Shown here: piece after piece, positions 1-6,993 of the stretch | Layout of the letters: every line of letters starts with the position of its first letter | Position numbering within the stretch: the stretch's first letter is position 1 | Source: Candidatus Melainabacteria bacterium | Lineage (GTDB): Bacteria; Cyanobacteriota; Vampirovibrionia; Obscuribacterales; Obscuribacteraceae | Reading direction: 5' to 3' | DNA length: 11,481 nucleotides | Assembly: GCA_003175915.1 (NCBI GenBank) | Contig: PSRH01000283.1 | Location: 1-11,481, forward strand | Translations under genes and position numbers: made by a program | Notes under the pieces: generated by a model | What the model was told of the DNA's origin: nothing | What the model saw: only the letters and a program-made list of their open reading frames with translations | Database searches by the model: none

Positions 1-95
1 GCGCTAGTTGTATTAGGCGGAGTTTTAGTCCAGGTAACCTGAATATTGAGTAGACCTGGTCAAAGTGATCAATCAACAGTGACTAGATTCCAGCC

Positions 96-111
96 ACTGT
101 ATATGGTGCCA
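96..111. repeat. 16-base direct repeat, left copy
   Basis: The sequence ACTGTATATGGTGCCA occurs here and again, without mismatch and in the same orientation, at 527-542. The two copies bracket the small secreted-protein gene. This copy lies about 45 bases beyond the stop codon of that gene and shows no obvious promoter hexamers around it. An exact 16-base repeat is unlikely by chance in a window of this size. It may be a regulator site or the trace of a small duplication or insertion; the sequence does not decide between them. Confidence 0.6.
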
Positions 112-154
112 GGCATGGGGCGATTCTTTTACTGGTTATCGGGCTGTTAGGTTA

Positions 155-478
155 TTAATGACTGTGTCGAGCCGAGACATTAGCCGTGTGAGCAGCACTC
201 GCATCCGTCTTGTTAGTCTCTTTAGTCTTGTGTTTGCTTTTTGCAGCGTTGTACGTAGCTGCTTGTTGATTGGGGCTGGCTTGATTCCATCTCTGTTCGC
301 GAGATTGTTGGTTTTCCTGATGGACTGCTTCATCGGCGTAAGTATTTGCTGGGGTTCTCGAGGCTGCCGCCGCATCACGCTCCGCTGCTCGGTCACGACG
401 CGCCGATGCATCAGTTACCATCACCATGCCGATGCTGGCAGCAAGCATGAAGGATACCGTTATCTGTACTGATTTCAT
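155..478 (-). CDS. small secreted, probably disordered hypothetical protein
   Basis: This gene encodes a 107-residue protein that I do not recognise. Residues 1-26 form a clear Sec signal peptide: a Lys near the start, a hydrophobic stretch around residues 5-21, and Asp-Ala-Ser-Ala before a likely cleavage site at 26/27. The mature part of about 80 residues is rich in Ala, Gln, Asn, Arg, Lys, Ser and Thr, has no Cys, and has almost no large hydrophobic residues. It is probably disordered, or an Ala/Gln-rich helix, in the periplasm or outside the cell, and ends in a His-containing tail (residues 105-107 are His-Ser-His). The ATG start is well supported: GAGGAA lies at 485-490, six bases upstream. 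The gene follows the 600-1238 gene on the same strand after 121 bases, and a candidate promoter in that gap suggests separate transcription. The function is unknown. Confidence 0.7.
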   Translation of the reverse strand: MKSVQITVSFMLAASIGMVMVTDASARRDRAAERDAAAASRTPANTYADEAVHQENQQSREQRWNQASPNQQAATYNAAKSKHKTKETNKTDASAAHTANVSARHSH

Positions 479-521
479 GGAATTTTCCTCGTCATTGGAA
501 TTGGTGATACCACGTTTGACA

Positions 522-550
522 ATGATACTGTATATGGTGCCAATATTGAA
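522..550 (-). promoter_or_regulatory. candidate promoter for the small secreted-protein gene
   Basis: On the minus strand there is a TTCAAT hexamer (545-550), a 17-base spacer and TATCAT (522-527). The -10 box matches the sigma-70 consensus at five of six positions; the -35 box is weak. It would start transcription about 36 bases upstream of the ATG at 478. The right copy of the 16-base repeat (527-542) lies almost exactly in the spacer, where an operator would sit. This is pattern reading only. Confidence 0.33.
527..542. repeat. 16-base direct repeat, right copy
   Basis: This is an exact second copy of ACTGTATATGGTGCCA, in the same orientation as the copy at 96-111. It lies 49 bases upstream of the ATG of the small secreted-protein gene, inside the spacer of the candidate promoter at 522-550. 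That position fits a transcription-factor site. The similarity does not extend beyond the 16 bases on either side. Confidence 0.6.
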
Positions 551-599
551 CGAAGCGGATCTGGGTTATAGCTCTGCGAGCATTGATAAAGTCGCCGGA

Positions 600-1238
600 T
601 TAGCCCTCGACTGCTGCCTCCACTTTGCATAGAGTGATGAGCAGCATGCCCATGAGCTCGTAGAATCGCTTCAATCTCTCGAAATCATCGACAGCGCCCG
701 GCACTCTCAATGAAAGGACGTGGGGTTGACCAGCCACAACTTTTGGAGACAATTTTGACTCCATCTTGTCGGAATGCGTCCAAATTTGGACGCTTGGTTC
801 GTCGATGATGTAGGCGCGAATTTGATCGACTGAGAACAAGTCTCTAACTTTACTTACGTCATTGCCCTTGACGATAAATAGCGGATCGAAGTTCTTGTCT
901 CCGATGATTATGTCTTGCATGCCAAGAAGCTTGCTTATATCATCGATTTTCTTCTGTGGATGGATGGCGAACTTAAAGTCACCTCTTGGTGCATAATTGA
1001 CCTCGATGCTCGTATGGCCGCCGTTGGTTCCCTTCATGCCCGGATCCATCGTGTAAATGAGAGCCCAGGGAGTCTTCGTGATGGGCACGATCATGCTCAT
1101 GCCCGCCGAACTTGATTCGGGATTCGGGTCATCGACTGTGGCGCCGAATTCTTCGGCGAACTCTTTCCAGACGTACTTCCATCCGTACATTCGCGTATGC
1201 AGTTTGACTTTATCCATAATCTTCATCACCCGGGGCAC
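600..1238 (-). CDS. hypothetical soluble protein
   Basis: This gene encodes a 212-residue protein with no signal peptide and no strong transmembrane segment, so it is probably cytoplasmic. A Gly/Ser-rich stretch lies near residues 42-50. Residues 111-143 contain a Gly-Asp-x2-Phe-Asp...Phe-x-Val-Lys-Gly-Asn-Asp segment followed by an amphipathic helix. This resembles a segment seen in DUF3137-like and other uncharacterised proteins, but the resemblance is from memory and not enough to assign a family. The C-terminus (183-208) is helical and fairly hydrophobic. The GTG at 1238 is chosen because AAGGAG (1246-1251) lies exactly seven bases upstream; the later ATG codons have nothing comparable. 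The gene is divergent from the membrane-protein gene at 1351, sharing a 112-base intergenic region. Confidence 0.75.
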   Translation of the reverse strand: MPRVMKIMDKVKLHTRMYGWKYVWKEFAEEFGATVDDPNPESSSAGMSMIVPITKTPWALIYTMDPGMKGTNGGHTSIEVNYAPRGDFKFAIHPQKKIDDISKLLGMQDIIIGDKNFDPLFIVKGNDVSKVRDLFSVDQIRAYIIDEPSVQIWTHSDKMESKLSPKVVAGQPHVLSLRVPGAVDDFERLKRFYELMGMLLITLCKVEAAVEG

Positions 1239-1350
1239 TTTTCAACTCCTTTTATATATCAGTTACGCGATGAAAAAATATAGGCAGATGCTCTAATAAT
1301 CCAAATTGCAGCTGTGCGATGATCGCCTCTAGCTGAAGGATATCGCGCCA

Positions 1351-2037
1351 TTGACAAGCCAGAATGCAGTTTCAATTAAAACGGGCCCGCGTGGACTGCC
1401 GATTATAGTCATCAATACGCTATGCCTATTCACCATTTGTTATTCGCCATTGCTGCGCTATTTGTTGTACTCGCCGTGGGTGGATGAGCAATTCCCCACC
1501 TTTTATCTAATTGCTATCTATCTCTGGGGAATCACCTTGGCACTTAGCCTGTGTTCAGCAGTCGGCAGTCTCTTTGCTTGTATGCTCCCAAAACTTAGGG
1601 GAAAGGCTCTGGTTTGGTTAGTAGGCAGCTTTGCTGTAATTTGTTCATACCTGATCACATCGGTGCTCAGTCTGTACGTAGAAGAGTATGCTTGGGAGAG
1701 GGCCGCGAACAGAGGCCAGATTTTGATCGATGCAATTGACCATTACATCGTCAGTTCCTGCTGTCCCCCAAAATCGCTGAATGATTTGGTGCCTTCCTAT
1801 CTAAGCGACATACCGACCACCGGAATGAGTGCATTTCCAAACTACCATTACCAGGCTAATCCAAGGACTCAAGGTGACAAGGTGCCATGGGAGATAAGGA
1901 TCAATCTTTCTTGGCCAATCAAAGGCTCGAGCCGCTACTTGTATTACTGGCCAACACAAGTCTACCCAAAGGATAACAAAGGGCAGTTGCGAGGCACGGC
2001 CATAAAGCGATGGATTTTTACTGAAGACGGAATCTGA
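1351..2037 (+). CDS. three-helix membrane protein with pseudopilin-like C-terminal domain
   Basis: This gene encodes a 228-residue protein with hydrophobic segments at about residues 16-34, 51-79 and 86-112, which should span the membrane. A soluble domain of about 110 residues follows. Residues 118-160 match a pattern known from the globular part of type II secretion major pseudopilins (GspG-like): a helix containing Ile-x-Ala-Ile-x-x-Tyr, a short Cys-Cys-Pro-Pro turn, Leu-x-x-Leu-Val-Pro-x-Tyr-Leu, and then Ile-Pro-x-Thr-Gly. Later aromatic residues (165-167 and 197-200) are also typical of such domains. It is not a pseudopilin: there is no prepilin cleavage site, and the domain follows several membrane helices. 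The start is a TTG with GAAGGA about ten bases upstream, a weaker start call than most here. It converges on the DUF4239 gene with 17 bases between the stops and no visible terminator. Confidence 0.75.
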   Translation: MTSQNAVSIKTGPRGLPIIVINTLCLFTICYSPLLRYLLYSPWVDEQFPTFYLIAIYLWGITLALSLCSAVGSLFACMLPKLRGKALVWLVGSFAVICSYLITSVLSLYVEEYAWERAANRGQILIDAIDHYIVSSCCPPKSLNDLVPSYLSDIPTTGMSAFPNYHYQANPRTQGDKVPWEIRINLSWPIKGSSRYLYYWPTQVYPKDNKGQLRGTAIKRWIFTEDGI

Positions 2038-2054
2038 AATGGTCGTGCCTGGAA

Positions 2055-2831
2055 CTAACGCATGCCTGTGAGCGCTCTAATTATCTGGGAATTGACCTGG
2101 AAACCAGTTGGCTGAATCTTCCAATCGCCTTTAAAGGGATTGTTCAATAGAACAACCAGACCAAGATTAGCCCCCAGCGCCGTGGCTACGAAACAAATCA
2201 GGAAGCAATGCAAAACGAACGAACCGCGTTTGACATAGAGATAGGCGAATATAAGCACAATTAGAGCGCACATAAAAAGAACCGGCATAAGTTTTCCATT
2301 TCTGTTGCCCTGCAACCAGAGAAGTCTGTGGCGACGGTAGTCACCCACTGTCTGCACGGCCGACAGCATAGAGCTGTGGAGATTGGTCTCGCCATTTGTA
2401 GCGGGCTTGAACGTTACGACCGTCCTTAAAAGTTTGAGATAAACTGCGTAGGTTTGTGGACTGACTCGACCAACCTCCATTTCGGGCCATTCAACGTTGG
2501 CTACTTGATCGCAATAATCCAAGCACTGACGCAGAATTTCCCGCTGCTTATCGGCTGGCAGCCCGAATGATAATCGGCCTACTTCGGCCACACTGGTGGC
2601 TTCCGCTTCTACATCTCCTTCCAATGTCTGGTAACTGTTGAGTGACGCTGCAACGAGCAAGCCGAGCAAAATGGAAACTAGGGTACCGACGATATTGAGC
2701 GTGGCGTCAAGAAAAGGCTGATGCTTTTCCAAGTCTATCGGCTTGACCAGCCGGTGCGCGATCATCATTCCACCTAGCGCAAGCAATGCTGACCCAGCAC
2801 TCCATATGTAAATTGTTGGGATCGAATGCAT
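2055..2831 (-). CDS. DUF4239 (bestrophin-like domain) membrane protein
   Basis: This gene encodes a 258-residue protein that I recognise as DUF4239. The family signature is present: an N-terminal membrane helix, Asn-x2-Gly-x3-Ser-x-Leu-Leu-Gly-x-Leu-Val-Ala at the second helix, a Val-x-x-Glu-Ala...Gly-Leu-Pro segment, a Glu-Trp-Pro-x-Met motif, two further helices near the end, and a final Asn-Pro-Phe-x-Gly followed by Ile-x-Pro-x2-Phe. The family is spread through many phyla; its function is not established, and the bestrophin-like name rests on distant similarity to anion channels. The frame stays open to a TTG at 3014. I choose the ATG at 2831 because it places the first helix at the N-terminus, as is usual in the family, gives the usual length of about 250-265 residues, and has GAGGG five bases upstream. 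The added 61 residues would be polar and atypical. Confidence 0.85.
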   Translation of the reverse strand: MHSIPTIYIWSAGSALLALGGMMIAHRLVKPIDLEKHQPFLDATLNIVGTLVSILLGLLVAASLNSYQTLEGDVEAEATSVAEVGRLSFGLPADKQREILRQCLDYCDQVANVEWPEMEVGRVSPQTYAVYLKLLRTVVTFKPATNGETNLHSSMLSAVQTVGDYRRHRLLWLQGNRNGKLMPVLFMCALIVLIFAYLYVKRGSFVLHCFLICFVATALGANLGLVVLLNNPFKGDWKIQPTGFQVNSQIIRALTGMR

Positions 2832-2960
2832 ACCAGCCCTCGCCGAGGTGAAAACTTTTGCCCAGAATAGAAATTCTACATTCCTCGCCGTCGAATTGTC
2901 TTTCTTTGCCAAGAGGTCTTTCCGTTCGCTGTCCGAGTTTTCAGGCAGAAACGTGAGCCG

Positions 2961-2969
2961 TGATATACT
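2961..2969 (+). promoter_or_regulatory. candidate extended -10 promoter for the DUF1254 operon
   Basis: TGATATACT fits an extended -10 element (TG-N-TATACT). No good -35 box lies upstream, which is acceptable for extended -10 promoters. Transcription would start near 2976 and leave a leader of about 115 bases before the ATG at 3092. The element lies inside the span that the DUF4239 gene would occupy if it started at 3014, which adds weakly to the case for the shorter DUF4239 start. Confidence 0.38.
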
Positions 2970-3091
2970 CTGCACGCTTTTACTGATGGCTCGGACAATG
3001 TCATGTGGTGGCAATATTTTTGCCTGGTGACGCTGGCCGATAACATGAGCGTCGGTTCGAATTGGACAAAGAGCTACTGGAGATCAGTTCT

Positions 3092-4534
3092 ATGAACTCG
3101 ACTATGAGAAGAAATCTTTGTATCCAGACGGCTCTCTTGTCTTTGATGTTTCTTGGTGCGTTTCAATGTTCTGTCTACGCTTCCGAATCGAAAGAGCGTG
3201 CAGCGACGGATGAGACGAAAGAAGAAGAAGCGCTGCGCATTGGCACAGATGCCTACATTTTCGGTTATCCACTGGTGACGATGGAAATGACCAGGCGGGT
3301 ACTGACGAACGTGGAGAAGCCGGAAGGTAATTATGCGCCGATGGGCCAATTCGCGCATTTGAGAAATTATCCAGATCCTTCTGACAAAGCAGTAACCACA
3401 CCCAACGCTGACACTCTATACTCGTTTGCTTGGTTGGATCTTTCCAAGGAACCTTATGTTCTGACGATACCGGATTCTAATGGGCGTTATTACTTAATGC
3501 CCATGCTAGATGGTTGGACAACGGTCTTTGCCAATCCCGGCACGAGGGCGACTGGTACAGGATCTCAAAGATATGTAATTACCGGACCGCGCTGGACAAA
3601 GAACATTCCAGGTGATTTTACTCAATGCAAGTCGGCGACCAATATGGTCTGGCTGATCGGGCGCACGTATTGCAATGGCAGTCCAGAGGACTTTAACAAA
3701 GTGCACGCGTTTCAAGATCAATTTTCTCTTGTACCACTGAGCGTTTACGGCAAGGAGTACAGTCCGCCGGCTGGCAAAACGAACCCAGACGTAGACATGA
3801 AAACTGCTGTGCGAGACCAGGTAAATCACCTGGACGCACTCACTTACTTCGAGCTTCTGGCAGATTTGATGATTGATAATCCTCCCACGAAAGCCGATTC
3901 GCCATTCGTATCGAAAATGGCCAAAATTGGCATTGTGCCTGGGAAGGAATTCGATCCCGAGCGACTGAGCCCTGCAACCAAAAAGGCACTCGAAGGTGTT
4001 CCCAAAGTGGCGCAGGAAAAGATCATGGCTGACAAAGCCAATGCTGGAAAAATTACAAACGGCTGGAATTTCATCAAGAAAACTGGAACCTACGGTACCG
4101 ATTATCTGGAGCGAGCTTTCGTAACAGCTGTGGGATTGGGCGCCAATCGACCGGAAGATGCCGTTTATCCGGGCGCGGACGTTGATGCCGACGGCAAACC
4201 GTTAGATGGTACCAAGAAGTACACGTTGCACTTTGAAAAGGATCAGATTCCTCCAGTTGAAGCTTTCTGGTCGATAACCATGTACGACGATAACTATTTC
4301 TTTGTACCGAACGCTCTCAATCGATACGATCTCGCTTCGCGTTCACCGCTCAAATATAACGCTGATGGATCGCTCGACCTTTACTTTCAAAATAAATGGC
4401 CGGGCAGAGATAAGCAAGCCAACTGGCTCCAGACGCCGGATGGCAAATTCAATTTGATCTTACGGATGTATTGGCCGAAGCTCGAAGTAATAGAAGCTAA
4501 ATATAACGTTCCGCCAGTACGATGCGTGGAATGA
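3092..4534 (+). CDS. exported DUF1254/DUF1214 domain protein
   Basis: This gene encodes a 480-residue protein of the COG5361 type. Residues 1-30 form a signal peptide (two Arg, a hydrophobic core around 9-24, Val-Tyr-Ala before the cleavage site), so it acts outside the cytoplasm. The DUF1254 domain runs from about 75 to 200 and contains the conserved Thr-Pro-Asn-Ala-Asp-Thr-Leu-Tyr stretch (103-110) and Tyr-Tyr-Leu-Met-Pro-Met-Leu-Asp-Gly-Trp (133-142). DUF1214 runs from about 365 to 465, with Phe-Trp-Ser-x-Thr-Met-Tyr-Asp (392-399) and a closing Ile-Leu-Arg-Met-Tyr-Trp-Pro (456-462). The length is normal for the family, whose biochemical role is not settled. The ATG at 3092 is preferred over an in-frame TTG at 3062 because GGAG (3079-3082) precedes it and the signal peptide then begins naturally; the ATG at 3104 is also possible. 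The next gene starts 24 bases downstream, so the two probably form an operon. Confidence 0.9.
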   Translation: MNSTMRRNLCIQTALLSLMFLGAFQCSVYASESKERAATDETKEEEALRIGTDAYIFGYPLVTMEMTRRVLTNVEKPEGNYAPMGQFAHLRNYPDPSDKAVTTPNADTLYSFAWLDLSKEPYVLTIPDSNGRYYLMPMLDGWTTVFANPGTRATGTGSQRYVITGPRWTKNIPGDFTQCKSATNMVWLIGRTYCNGSPEDFNKVHAFQDQFSLVPLSVYGKEYSPPAGKTNPDVDMKTAVRDQVNHLDALTYFELLADLMIDNPPTKADSPFVSKMAKIGIVPGKEFDPERLSPATKKALEGVPKVAQEKIMADKANAGKITNGWNFIKKTGTYGTDYLERAFVTAVGLGANRPEDAVYPGADVDADGKPLDGTKKYTLHFEKDQIPPVEAFWSITMYDDNYFFVPNALNRYDLASRSPLKYNADGSLDLYFQNKWPGRDKQANWLQTPDGKFNLILRMYWPKLEVIEAKYNVPPVRCVE

Positions 4535-4558
4535 GTGAGTTTGTCCTGGTAACACAAA

Positions 4559-5584
4559 GTGAATCGGAATAGTCAGGAAAAAAATTATTCAAAGGCTGCT
4601 TCTAGAAGCGCGCTGGTGCTGGCCGCTTTCCTGCTGGTCTATTCAGTCGACATGCATGCAGCTTGTTCTTTTTCTCTATTCAATCGGACGCATCGAGACT
4701 GCCAGTCCCGTTTGCCCGTGTTCTCTCAGAGCGATCTGCATTCTGATGTGGCTTCCCCTGAAGCAGTGGAACTCGCTCGGCATCTTGAGCTCATCCCGCT
4801 GTTTCAGAGGCTTGAAGAGTTGCGGGATAAAGTGCAACCCCCGGGCCGCCAGTCATCGAACACGGAGTTGCGCGAAGAATTCAGAGACATAAAAGAGGAA
4901 ATTACCGAAAAAATTGTCCAAACTCGTTTAGAAGTGGATTTCGTTCAAGCCGAGCTGGCGGTTGAACTAGCAGCACATAACGAACTCTTGAACACATACT
5001 CCAGAGCTCGTGATGACGCCGTCAATCGAACCAACATATGGGCCTTTCGCACCAACGGTGCGCTGTGGGCGGTAGCCGAAGGGCTTGATATTCCGACCTA
5101 TAAGAAACCTCGTTACTCGATCCCTTCAGGTTCAATTGGAATCATCGCTGGTATTGTGCCCAGTGTATTTTCAGCGTTTGCCGTCAGAGAATCATCTGGA
5201 TTCGGATACGAACGGGAACCTTATCCGAACATGCTGACGCAGTTGTTCGATTATCCGCGCCTGACCAGGACTGATATTCCAGCGAGCGTGCTGACCTATC
5301 TGCACGCAAAACCTGCGTATGCGGAGCATGGAGAATCGCGTGCGGACTGGCTGGTCAATCGTTGGGTAGACGACAAGAACTTATCTGTTTTCAATGACAG
5401 AAAGTCGCGCAGCCAGAAAGATGCAATTACAGGCATGGTCCAAAGCCATCTGACTATTCAGCTCGTATCAGATCGCCTCACGATGCTTCAGCAGTTAAGC
5501 GCCATGATCAATCAGATAAATCGACCGCTACTTGAGTTGATGATGGTCGTTCGCGGTACCAAGCATCTTCCGCCGGCAAACTAA
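4559..5584 (+). CDS. exported helical protein with a hydrophobic hairpin, unknown function
   Basis: This gene encodes a 341-residue protein that I do not recognise. Residues 10-35 look like a signal peptide: basic residues, a hydrophobic core at 18-30, and Met-His-Ala-Ala before Cys36. The Cys does not sit in a good lipobox. Residues 68-155 are charged and strongly helical, probably a coiled coil. Two moderately hydrophobic segments follow (about 160-176 and 190-208), separated by a Lys-Lys-Pro-Arg turn (182-185). The rest is polar, with a final helical stretch at 290-330. The helix-plus-hairpin block resembles blocks in the convergent neighbour at 5593-6993. The start must be the GTG at 4559, because a TAA lies in frame at 4550-4552; its Shine-Dalgarno site is weak, and translation may depend on coupling to the DUF1254 gene 24 bases upstream. 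Eight bases separate its stop from the neighbour's stop. Confidence 0.75.
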   Translation: MNRNSQEKNYSKAASRSALVLAAFLLVYSVDMHAACSFSLFNRTHRDCQSRLPVFSQSDLHSDVASPEAVELARHLELIPLFQRLEELRDKVQPPGRQSSNTELREEFRDIKEEITEKIVQTRLEVDFVQAELAVELAAHNELLNTYSRARDDAVNRTNIWAFRTNGALWAVAEGLDIPTYKKPRYSIPSGSIGIIAGIVPSVFSAFAVRESSGFGYEREPYPNMLTQLFDYPRLTRTDIPASVLTYLHAKPAYAEHGESRADWLVNRWVDDKNLSVFNDRKSRSQKDAITGMVQSHLTIQLVSDRLTMLQQLSAMINQINRPLLELMMVVRGTKHLPPAN

Positions 5585-5591
5585 TTGCAAC

Positions 5592-5633
5592 CTCACATGG
5601 CTCGGATTATTTTTTCGATGTCATCAATGTGAG
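5592..5633. repeat. 7-base inverted repeat at the convergent gene ends
   Basis: CTCACAT (5592-5598) and ATGTGAG (5627-5633) are perfectly complementary, with 28 bases between them that include a six-T run on the plus strand. The structure lies where two convergent genes meet, but the long loop and the T-run inside it do not make a standard intrinsic terminator. Most of it also codes for the C-terminus of the leftward gene. It may be fortuitous. Confidence 0.25.
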
Positions 5634-6993
5634 CGAGGCGATCTTCGATCAGTTGTGCCGGGAGGCTGTGCTTTTTGCGCAGATGGTTTTCGTATGCCAA
5701 GCTCGCCAGATACCACGCGGCGGTTCCGACGGTGGCGAGACTAGAACCAGTACAACCAACGATCGCGCCGCGGTAATCTAAGGCGAGTTGTTTTCTGGGG
5801 CGAAATGTGTATCTGTAATAGCCCGTCGTTCCCAGGATACCCTGAGTGAGCAAAGTGCCACCAATGATCGGACCGAGCAAGTTCGATTCGACCGCGACCT
5901 TTTCCAGGTGACGCATGGTGGTTGACTCGTTGATAATTTGTTTTCTGAAGAGAGCTCCGGATTCGGAGTAAAGGGCAAATCGATCCACTGCTGGTAGCGA
6001 CGGCACTAAGCTGCCTTCTGCTTGAACCTTGTCTGTTAACTGTCTGCGCGCAGTAGCGAGCACGGACGTGTCGAACTTCGGTTCCCCGCCCACCCTATCC
6101 AAAAACGAATAATAACTATGCTTATGGACCAGACCACCGACTAGTGTGCTTACAAGCGGGCTAGCCATGATCATCGCTCCCGTCACCATAAACAATATAT
6201 TTGTAGGGCCGTTGAATTTCGGCGTGTTCACTCCTTTATATGCGAGTCCGGCTGCAGTGGAAGCGACAGCATTTGTAGCCGCATTGAGAAGGAAGAAGGT
6301 GTTGATGAAAGCAGTATAGCCTTTAGAATCCGCGTTGAATGTGGCAAACTCATTGATGAATGATTTACGCAGTTCAGCCAAGACCTTTCCTTCGAGTACC
6401 GCTCGGGAGTAGCCTGGATGATCCGGATGCGATTGAACAAGCGCATCTCGCTTGGCTAGCAATTGATCGATCTGTTGCAACTTGTCGCACACATAGCTTT
6501 TCGCCGACGCGGGATCAAATCCTTCTTGCCTGTGTTTGAGAGCCAGGAGGCCATTCAAACCAAGCTCAAGACAGGAATCTGACCCAGCGATGATCGAGCC
6601 AGTCATGATTGTTGCCAAAGCGCCATGCAAGGCCGGCTTTGAAATTTTCAGCGGCCGTCTTCTGCCGACAGCAAACTGTTTGATTGCGACGGTCTGAAAG
6701 GCCAGCCCGCAAGCGGCCCCCGTTTCCTGGGCAAGGAAGAATCGCAAGCGTCGATATTTTGGTTGCGCTGCGCTCTTAAGACGATAATTGAGGCTGAATC
6801 GTTCCAGATCAATACTGGCAAGTAGAATTTGCTTGGTGAGTTCAGTGTACTGCTGCGTGAAATCAGCACCATATACGTCCACACTTGGTGGCGTATCGAC
6901 CGCTCGCGCGCAGAGCGGCATCGTTGCCTGCATGATAATTGCCAACAGACAAACCAGGGACCATAATCGGACAGAACCTGTATTGAGCTGCAC
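5593..6993 (-). CDS. exported or membrane protein with three hydrophobic hairpins, unknown function
   Basis: This gene encodes a 466-residue protein that I do not recognise. Residues 8-31 form a signal peptide or first membrane helix. Three pairs of hydrophobic segments follow, at about 92-108/121-140, 228-250/263-289 and 372-391/407-434. Each pair is split by a short polar turn with basic residues and Pro (Arg-Arg-Arg-Pro at 111-114; Asn-Thr-Pro-Lys-Phe at 256-260; Arg-Pro-Arg-Lys at 398-401), and each is followed by a charged helix (about 168-187, 312-325 and 447-464). This suggests a threefold internal repeat in which each unit inserts a helical hairpin in a membrane. Its GTG start overlaps the stop of the upstream gene by one base (TAGTG on the minus strand), pointing to translational coupling; no strong ribosome binding site is seen. 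It is the last gene of the 8799-5593 operon and meets the 4559 gene tail to tail. Confidence 0.75.
   Translation of the reverse strand: MQLNTGSVRLWSLVCLLAIIMQATMPLCARAVDTPPSVDVYGADFTQQYTELTKQILLASIDLERFSLNYRLKSAAQPKYRRLRFFLAQETGAACGLAFQTVAIKQFAVGRRRPLKISKPALHGALATIMTGSIIAGSDSCLELGLNGLLALKHRQEGFDPASAKSYVCDKLQQIDQLLAKRDALVQSHPDHPGYSRAVLEGKVLAELRKSFINEFATFNADSKGYTAFINTFFLLNAATNAVASTAAGLAYKGVNTPKFNGPTNILFMVTGAMIMASPLVSTLVGGLVHKHSYYSFLDRVGGEPKFDTSVLATARRQLTDKVQAEGSLVPSLPAVDRFALYSESGALFRKQIINESTTMRHLEKVAVESNLLGPIIGGTLLTQGILGTTGYYRYTFRPRKQLALDYRGAIVGCTGSSLATVGTAAWYLASLAYENHLRKKHSLPAQLIEDRLAHIDDIEKIIRAM

Noticed and set aside
30..59. CCAGGT / ACCTGG inverted repeat near the left edge, which competes with the palindrome CAGGT-A-ACCTG at 31-41
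   Set aside because: The stem is only six bases, the two structures exclude each other, and no T-run follows on either strand, so a terminator call for the 155-478 gene is not supported.
158..472. 104-codon open frame on the plus strand
   Set aside because: It is the antisense of the small secreted-protein gene. The minus-strand frame has a proper signal peptide and ribosome binding site; this one is Cys/Arg/Ser-rich and looks like a complement artefact.
1239..1350. Possible divergent promoters in AT-rich DNA (for example TAATAAT near 1295)
   Set aside because: Several TATA-like strings are present, but none has an acceptable -35 partner, so no site could be chosen over the others.
3044..3070. 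GGTTCGAATT resembling a tRNA T-loop
   Set aside because: The flanking five-base stem does not pair fully, and no matching anticodon arm or acceptor stem could be drawn upstream or downstream.
3062..3091. Upstream TTG start for the DUF1254 protein
   Set aside because: The ten extra residues are acidic and precede a normal signal peptide, and the ribosome binding site at 3079-3082 fits the ATG at 3092.
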